Made by a program: the position numbers and the translations under genes. Below, piece after piece: positions 6,851 to 10,885 of a stretch of DNA of 10,885 nt (positions are counted from its first letter, which is position 1; each line of letters starts with the position of its first letter). The notes under the pieces were generated by a model. The model did not search any database, was not told where the DNA came from, and saw only the letters and a list, made by a program, of their open reading frames with translations. Source of the DNA: an uncultured Planctomycetaceae bacterium (GTDB taxonomy: Bacteria; Planctomycetota; Planctomycetia; Pirellulales; Pirellulaceae); the NCBI GenBank assembly GCA_903921945.1, contig CAIXSC010000269.1, positions 1 to 10,885 on the forward strand. The letters are read 5' to 3'.

Positions 6851-6932
6851 GGCGGGCAGGCTATCAAAATGGGCCGAACGGCAATAGCGGCAATTGCTGG
6901 AAAGAAGCGGGGGATTGGGTTAAGATCGTGGG
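6851..6932. promoter_or_regulatory. Divergent intergenic region between the operon-like run and RNase D
   Basis: These 82 bases separate the minus-strand gene start (6850) from the plus-strand RNase D start (6933), so promoters for both directions should lie here or overlap the gene ends. I see no convincing -35/-10 pair. On the minus strand TTGCCG motifs and a TTTTGATAG stretch are the best candidates. A short repeat, CGGCAATAG followed by CGGCAATTG (6879-6896), is present. Confidence 0.4.
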
Positions 6933-8129
6933 GTGGATTACGAACACATCACAACCTCACAACAACTACTCGACTTCTGCGCTTTCGCGGCGAACGCGTC
7001 CTCGTTGGCGTTCGACACCGAGTTTGTGTCGGAAGACAGTTATCGCCCGCAGTTGTGTTTGGTGCAAGTCGCGGTCGGGTCGCGGTTCGCCATCATCGAT
7101 CCGCTGGCGGTCCCCGACCTGCGTCCGTTTTGGAATCTCGTGGTGGCTCCTGGACATGAGACCGTCGTGCATGCCGGCCGGGAGGAGTTCCGCTTTTGCC
7201 GCTGGGCCACGGGCAAACGTCCGCATCAGTTGTTTGATGTGCAGTTGGCGGCGGGACTTATCGGCATGGAGTATCCGGCCGCGTACAGCAATTTGATTTC
7301 GCGGCTGCTCGGCAAATCGCTGACGAAGGGGGAAACCCGCACTGACTGGCGGCGGCGGCCACTCAGCGATTCGCAACTCGAATATGCCCTGTTGGATGTC
7401 GTCTACCTGGATCGCTTGCGCCGGGTGTTGGGCGACCGCATTGAAAAACTGGGACGGTCCGAATGGCTTCGGTCGGAGATCGATGCTTGGCAGGATCACA
7501 TCGAGGAGTACGAAGAGGGCGAGCGGTGGCGTCGACTCGCCGGTGTCTCCGGGCTTTCGCCCCGCGTGCTGGCGCTGGTGCGGGAGTTGTGGCATTGGCG
7601 GGAAGAGCTGGCGGCGCAGCGTGACTGGCCGGTCCGTCGCGTGCTGCGGGATGACCTGATTATTGAACTCGCGCGTCGCCAGTCGTCCGATCCTCGGCGG
7701 ATTCGCGCGATCCGCGGGCTGGAACGTGGCGACCTGCAAAAACATTTGCCGCAACTGTCCGCATCGATGGAGCGGGCTTTGCAGTTGCCCGAAGCCGAGT
7801 GTCCCCAGCCGCTACCCCGTAGCGGTCGACCGCAATTGAACCTGCTCGGCCAGTTCCTTCACACGGCGGTGAGCAGCCTGTGCCATAAGGCGAATGTGGC
7901 ACCGAGCCTGGTGGGGACGGTGGAAGACGTGCGCGACCTGATCGCGTTTCGTCTCAATCTGGGCGGCGCGAATCGTTTGCCGCCTCCGGCTTTGGCGGTT
8001 GGTTGGCGAGCCGAAGTGGTCGGCCATGCCATCGAGGAGCTGCTTGGCGGGAAGCTTGCCATTCAAATCGTCGACCCCATGTCCGACGTCCCCCTGCGGT
8101 TCGTCCCGCAACAGGGTGGGGACGATTGA
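6933..8129 (+). CDS. rnd: Ribonuclease D (DEDDy 3'-5' exonuclease with HRDC domain)
   Basis: A 398-residue cytosolic exoribonuclease that trims tRNA and other stable RNA 3' ends. The exonuclease domain carries motif I FDTEF (Asp28, Glu30), motif II HAGREEF (80-86), FDVQLAAGL at 101-109, and motif III with Tyr151 and Asp155 in YALLD. These positions coincide one-for-one with E. coli RNase D numbering as I recall it (28, 30, 85, 151, 155), which supports the chosen start. The motif II metal ligand, normally Asp85, is Glu here. The family signature SLTKGETRTDWRRRPLSDSQ follows at 129-148. An HRDC domain lies at about 200-285, then a second C-terminal helical region of about 90 residues. The start codon is GTG; the only upstream alternative in frame is blocked by a TAA at 6921. 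The Shine-Dalgarno is weak. It is transcribed divergently from the operon-like run. Confidence 0.95.
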   Translation: MDYEHITTSQQLLDFCAFAANASSLAFDTEFVSEDSYRPQLCLVQVAVGSRFAIIDPLAVPDLRPFWNLVVAPGHETVVHAGREEFRFCRWATGKRPHQLFDVQLAAGLIGMEYPAAYSNLISRLLGKSLTKGETRTDWRRRPLSDSQLEYALLDVVYLDRLRRVLGDRIEKLGRSEWLRSEIDAWQDHIEEYEEGERWRRLAGVSGLSPRVLALVRELWHWREELAAQRDWPVRRVLRDDLIIELARRQSSDPRRIRAIRGLERGDLQKHLPQLSASMERALQLPEAECPQPLPRSGRPQLNLLGQFLHTAVSSLCHKANVAPSLVGTVEDVRDLIAFRLNLGGANRLPPPALAVGWRAEVVGHAIEELLGGKLAIQIVDPMSDVPLRFVPQQGGDD

Positions 8130-8191
8130 ACGAGTCGCGGAGCCCGCTGCCCCGGTCCGCCGAGCGTCCTAGCGGCCGAGTTTCTTGCCGC

Positions 8192-8209
8192 CCGCTCTCA
8201 GCTGAGCGG
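8192..8209. terminator. Hairpin between convergent genes, candidate bidirectional terminator
   Basis: CCGCTC-TCAGCT-GAGCGG is a perfect 6-bp stem with a 6-base loop, located 63 bp after the RNase D stop and 87 bp after the DUF11-gene stop on the other strand. No T-run of note flanks it on either side, so intrinsic termination is uncertain. The rest of the 166-bp gap (8130-8295) shows nothing else I can identify. Confidence 0.35.
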
Positions 8210-8295
8210 TTCCGCGTCGGGGCGAGACGCTGAGGCCAGCCCGAACGATTGATTCCGCACACGAAAAGACTCGCGTGTTCCGCTCTATTGGTGGA

Positions 8296-10548
8296 TCACC
8301 GTTTCGCTGGCGTCGGACGCTTTGCGGGCGTCGGCACAGAGATTGCCGAGGTGGGCGCGATCGAGCCGGGTGGATTGGCGAACGGAGCAGGGCGGGCCGG
8401 GGCGGCGCCGGGCAGGGTGCCGGGCGCGGCCGCGGGACGGGCGGCCGCTTCGCCAAAGAAGCGAGTTGTCCCTTCGAAGACCAATTGGGTCTCGGCCTCG
8501 TCTCCAGTCACTTGGACGCGGAATCGGTGATTGCCCGCCTTGTCGGCTCGGGCTCGGACCTTCAACTGGGCTTTCTGGCCCGGTCCGATCCGCGGAATCG
8601 GGGTGAAGACCACTTGGCCGTCCGCCATTTCCGCGGGACCGCCGTCGGCCGCCACAGGTTCGACTCCGTCCGAGAACTGGACGAGCACATGGACATCCTC
8701 CGCGGCCTTGGAACCGCGATTCGTAATGGCGACATCGTAAGCGACGTCCTCGCCGACGCGGCGAGCGCCCGTCGGTTCGATGACGACCAGTTTCAGATCG
8801 GCGATCGCTTGGACATCGGTGGTCGTGGATTGCGTCGCGGATAGGCCAGTGGCCGCGGTGACAGCCGCTTCGAGCCGGTTTTCACCGGCAGTCATGACCA
8901 CGCACTGAATCTCGAAAGTTCGTTCGATCCCGGGCTGCATCGCGCCGATCCGCCACTTCAAGCCGGTGTCGGTCGACTGGCTGCCTTCGGTGCTGGCCTC
9001 AACCTTGGCGCCGACCGGCAACGTAACGCTCAACAACGTGTCCTCGGATGGCGCGTCACCCACGTTGCTCACGCGTACTTGATAGGTCACGGGCGAACCG
9101 GTGAACGCCTTGGCAGGGCTGGAAACGGCCAGTTGCACATTGGCGCGACGAACCATCAGTTCGGTCGCGGTCGAGGCCTTGATGTCACCCTCGGCGGTGG
9201 CATCCGTGTTGATGGCCACTTTACCGGCTTGGCTCGCGGCGATTTGCACTTCGATCTGCTTTTGCTGCCCGGCGATAATCGTTCCGACGGTGATCGTCTC
9301 GGGCGGATTGGCTCCCGACACGAATCGCACCGAGACATTCTCCGCGTCGCCGGTGCCAGGGTTGGCGACGGTGACCACGAGCGTCACGTTTTCGCCGTAG
9401 AGTGCTTCCTTCGGACCGGCGATCGACATTTCCAATTGCGGTTGTTGGACGGCGACTGGCGCCGAGATTCGCGGCGGTTGAAGAGCCCATTCCACAGCCA
9501 ATTCAAAGGCCCGGTTTTCCCGCGGCACCAGTTGGATCAGCAAGTCGACCCGGCCACCTGGCGCGATCTCGGGGATCACCCAGTTCACGTAACCGATCTC
9601 AGCCTGGGTCTCCGCGGCGGTCAACCGAGCGACTTCGCCAGCCGCCGCCTGCAGGGCGATCGTTTCCATCCAGTCCGGCAGAAAGGTTCGCACCTCAACG
9701 CCGGTGGCAACGTCTTGACTGGAATTCTGCACCGACACGGTGTAGGCGGCAGGTCGTCCAACGGTGACCGACTTCGGTCCCACCGCTTCCACCTGCAGCG
9801 CTGGTTGTGGACAACGCAGTGTCAGTCCCTTCGCACCGGCCATCTTCGCGTTGCCGGAATCGGCAGGCTGGCCAGCGGGCGCAGTGACCGGTTGACCGGC
9901 AGTCGCCGCAGGACCCGAGTTACCGGCGTCCGTCGCGGTAGGCGAAGGAGCCGCACGTCCGAGCAATCGGGGAGCATTCTCATTGGCGGCACCCGTGCCA
10001 CCGCCAGGGCCGGACGGTCCACTGATCGACCCCGGCTCGCCGGCGACCGCGGGCTGCGGCTGCTCGGTTTCACTAGGAGTGGGATTACCTGAGTTCGCGT
10101 TTTCCGAGGCTGTCTCGGTGGCGGGAGGCGGCGAGTTGCCGCGGGTAGCGCCGCCGAGCCTTCGGGCCGCGACCTTCACCTCCACTTCGCTCTCCGACAT
10201 CACGCCGGGCCGAGTGGGCGATTTCGAACGCGGCGCGACAGCCTCATCGCCCACTCCGCGTTTGAGGATCGACCCTGTCGCGCTTTCCGTCGTCTCCTCG
10301 ACAGGAGCGACTTGGTCCTCGGCAGCCGTTCGCTTCACGGCGGCATTCGTGCGTTTGTTGTCGGATTGCGAATTGCCCGACGGCGGCAGCAATCGAGGCT
10401 CGGTGGAAACTTGGCGAACCTGGGGGCGAGGCGACGACCAGCGAAGCACTTGGCTGGGACCCGCCGGACCGGTTTGCTGCGCCCAGCTGGTGTCTATCAG
10501 GCTGCCAAGCACCAGAATCAAGAAGAAAACCGTCGTCTTTCGGGCCAT
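8296..10548 (-). CDS. Exported protein with four DUF11-like Ig-fold repeats
   Basis: Read from the ATG at 10548 the protein has 750 residues. A signal peptide is clear: MARKTT, a hydrophobic core FFLILVLGSLI, and cleavage after SWA (residue 23). A long low-complexity, probably disordered Pro/Ser/Gly/Ala/Thr-rich region runs to about 243. Four tandem DUF11/CARDB-like beta-sandwich repeats follow at about 249-363, 369-466, 469-578 and 584-693. Each begins with a pattern like 'L-x-V-x-x-P-x-x-x-x-x-G-x-x-V-x-Y-x-V-x-V-x-N-x-G'. The tail is Pro/Ala-rich and ends PTPAKR twice. Such proteins are typically cell-surface or periplasmic structural or adhesion proteins; no enzyme motif is seen and only two cysteines remain after the signal peptide. 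The ATG has a GAGGAG Shine-Dalgarno (complement of 10554-10559) 5 bases upstream. The GTG two codons earlier overlaps that site and is less likely. Monocistronic, convergent with RNase D. Confidence 0.9.
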   Translation of the reverse strand: MARKTTVFFLILVLGSLIDTSWAQQTGPAGPSQVLRWSSPRPQVRQVSTEPRLLPPSGNSQSDNKRTNAAVKRTAAEDQVAPVEETTESATGSILKRGVGDEAVAPRSKSPTRPGVMSESEVEVKVAARRLGGATRGNSPPPATETASENANSGNPTPSETEQPQPAVAGEPGSISGPSGPGGGTGAANENAPRLLGRAAPSPTATDAGNSGPAATAGQPVTAPAGQPADSGNAKMAGAKGLTLRCPQPALQVEAVGPKSVTVGRPAAYTVSVQNSSQDVATGVEVRTFLPDWMETIALQAAAGEVARLTAAETQAEIGYVNWVIPEIAPGGRVDLLIQLVPRENRAFELAVEWALQPPRISAPVAVQQPQLEMSIAGPKEALYGENVTLVVTVANPGTGDAENVSVRFVSGANPPETITVGTIIAGQQKQIEVQIAASQAGKVAINTDATAEGDIKASTATELMVRRANVQLAVSSPAKAFTGSPVTYQVRVSNVGDAPSEDTLLSVTLPVGAKVEASTEGSQSTDTGLKWRIGAMQPGIERTFEIQCVVMTAGENRLEAAVTAATGLSATQSTTTDVQAIADLKLVVIEPTGARRVGEDVAYDVAITNRGSKAAEDVHVLVQFSDGVEPVAADGGPAEMADGQVVFTPIPRIGPGQKAQLKVRARADKAGNHRFRVQVTGDEAETQLVFEGTTRFFGEAAARPAAAPGTLPGAAPARPAPFANPPGSIAPTSAISVPTPAKRPTPAKR

Positions 10549-10553
10549 AACCA

Positions 10554-10559
10554 CTCCTC
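10554..10559 (-). promoter_or_regulatory. Shine-Dalgarno fixing the DUF11-protein start
   Basis: GAGGAG on the minus strand lies 5 bases before the ATG at 10548. The alternative in-frame GTG at 10554 sits on the last base of this site, so the ATG is preferred. Confidence 0.75.
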
Positions 10560-10639
10560 GGTTGTTCCCTTGCCTACGCGATTGCCCGGTCCGCGCGGCG
10601 ACCGTGCCGACGCGACTGAGCGAATCGTGGTGTAGGTAT

Positions 10640-10668
10640 CGGTTACTTCACTGAGGAGGATTAGTCAA
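10640..10668 (-). promoter_or_regulatory. Candidate sigma70-like promoter for the DUF11-protein gene
   Basis: On the minus strand TTGACT (10668-10663) resembles a -35 box. A 17-base spacer leads to TAACCG (10645-10640), a poor -10 box. It would give a leader of about 85 bases. Only the -35 is convincing. Confidence 0.25.
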
Positions 10669-10760
10669 AGTTTAACGGTTGAGAAGAAAAATCTGTCTTC
10701 GCAGGAATTATGGCCCCAGGGTTTGGGTGTCTGGGGGATCTGCGAAGGATGGGTGTTGAT

Positions 10761-10781
10761 AAAAGGTGTCAGGACTCTTTT
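10761..10781 (+). repeat. REP-like imperfect palindrome upstream of a RAYT gene
   Basis: AAAAGGTGTCAGGACTCTTTT forms an imperfect inverted repeat: AAAAG pairs with CTTTT at the ends, and GTC pairs with GAC around the centre. From memory, motifs of the type 'AAAGGTGTCAGGA..CTTTT' recur beside REP-associated tyrosine transposase genes in many bacteria including planctomycetes. Here it sits about 30 bases upstream of such a gene, as expected for its recognition element. Only one copy is visible in the window. Confidence 0.55.
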
Positions 10782-10812
10782 CTGGGGAGTTGAGCTCGGA
10801 TAAGTTCCCGAG

Positions 10813-10885
10813 ATTGGAAGACCAAAACGTGCAGACGAAGCGGGCGGGATTTATCACGCCTTGAACCGAGGCAATGCCCGGTCGA
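10813..10885 (+). CDS. REP-associated tyrosine transposase (RAYT, Y1_Tnp), N-terminal fragment at window edge
   Basis: After the first codon the frame reads GRPKRADEAGGIYHALNRGN and continues off the right edge. This is the characteristic N-terminus of a RAYT subgroup of single-strand HUH transposases that act on REP palindromes. The catalytic HUH motif and tyrosine lie beyond the window. The codon in the usual ATG position is ATT (10813-10815). Between the in-frame TAA at 10801-10803 and this point there is no ATG, GTG or TTG. The gene therefore either uses an ATT start, is silenced by a start-codon mutation, or is a decaying copy. A short hairpin (CTCGG at 10795-10799 with CCGAG at 10808-10812) abuts the ATT. 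Family assignment is confident from the motif; completeness cannot be judged. Confidence 0.8.
   Translation, partial: MGRPKRADEAGGIYHALNRGNARS

Noticed and set aside
9079..10092. 337-residue plus-strand ORF across the DUF11 gene
   Set aside because: Antisense to a clear signal-peptide-bearing repeat protein; Arg/Gly/His-rich composition typical of a GC-rich shadow frame.
10710..10793. 27-residue ORF (MAPGFGCLGD...DKRCQDSFLGS) upstream of the RAYT gene
   Set aside because: It reads straight through the REP-like palindrome; similar short ORFs are translations of that repeat. No protein-like composition and only a weak ribosome-binding site.

Overview
The window looks like a piece of a GC-rich planctomycete chromosome, most plausibly Pirellulales-like. 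This is inferred from gene content, not from a marker gene. The clues are a bacterial MfnB (a methanofuran/C1-pathway enzyme), an exported DUF11-repeat protein with long Pro/Ala/Gly-rich disordered stretches, an S9 peptidase with Pro/Gly/Lys-rich inserts, and a REP-associated transposase of the 'RPKRADEAGG' type. No rRNA, tRNA, CRISPR array or prophage was found.

Layout. Positions 1-302 hold no supportable gene, only a hairpin and a 3 x 9 bp tandem repeat downstream of trkH/ktrB. From 303 to 6850 six minus-strand genes form one tightly packed, operon-like run. In transcription order they are: a small two-helix membrane protein (6850-6237), mfnB (6240-5467), a PHA-granule-type small protein (5420-5085), an exported S9 prolyl-oligopeptidase-family peptidase (5088-2206), a YbaK/ProX-type tRNA-editing domain protein (2199-1729) and a TrkH/KtrB potassium translocator (1697-303). 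Two junctions are 4-base start/stop overlaps (GTGA and ATGA), one gap is 6 bp, one 31 bp and one 46 bp. After an 82 bp divergent intergenic region, an RNase D gene runs on the plus strand (6933-8129). It converges on a minus-strand gene for a secreted four-repeat DUF11 protein (8296-10548). The right edge carries a RAYT-type REP-like motif and the first codons of a REP-associated tyrosine transposase that lacks a canonical start codon.

The functions in the operon-like run (C1 cofactor synthesis, PHA-type protein, peptidase, tRNA proofreading, K+ uptake) do not form an obvious pathway. Only the first pair, membrane protein plus mfnB, is translationally coupled in a way that suggests a functional link.

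The most striking observation is technical. The first gene of the run is frameshifted by a 14-bp insertion that, with one flanking base, is identical to the 15 bases at the ligation end of the Illumina TruSeq adapter. Removing those 14 bases restores a 199-aa reading frame ending in the GTGA overlap with mfnB. The annotated sequence is therefore probably corrupted here by an adapter or mispriming artefact. I did not find a convincing new defence or mobile system in the window.
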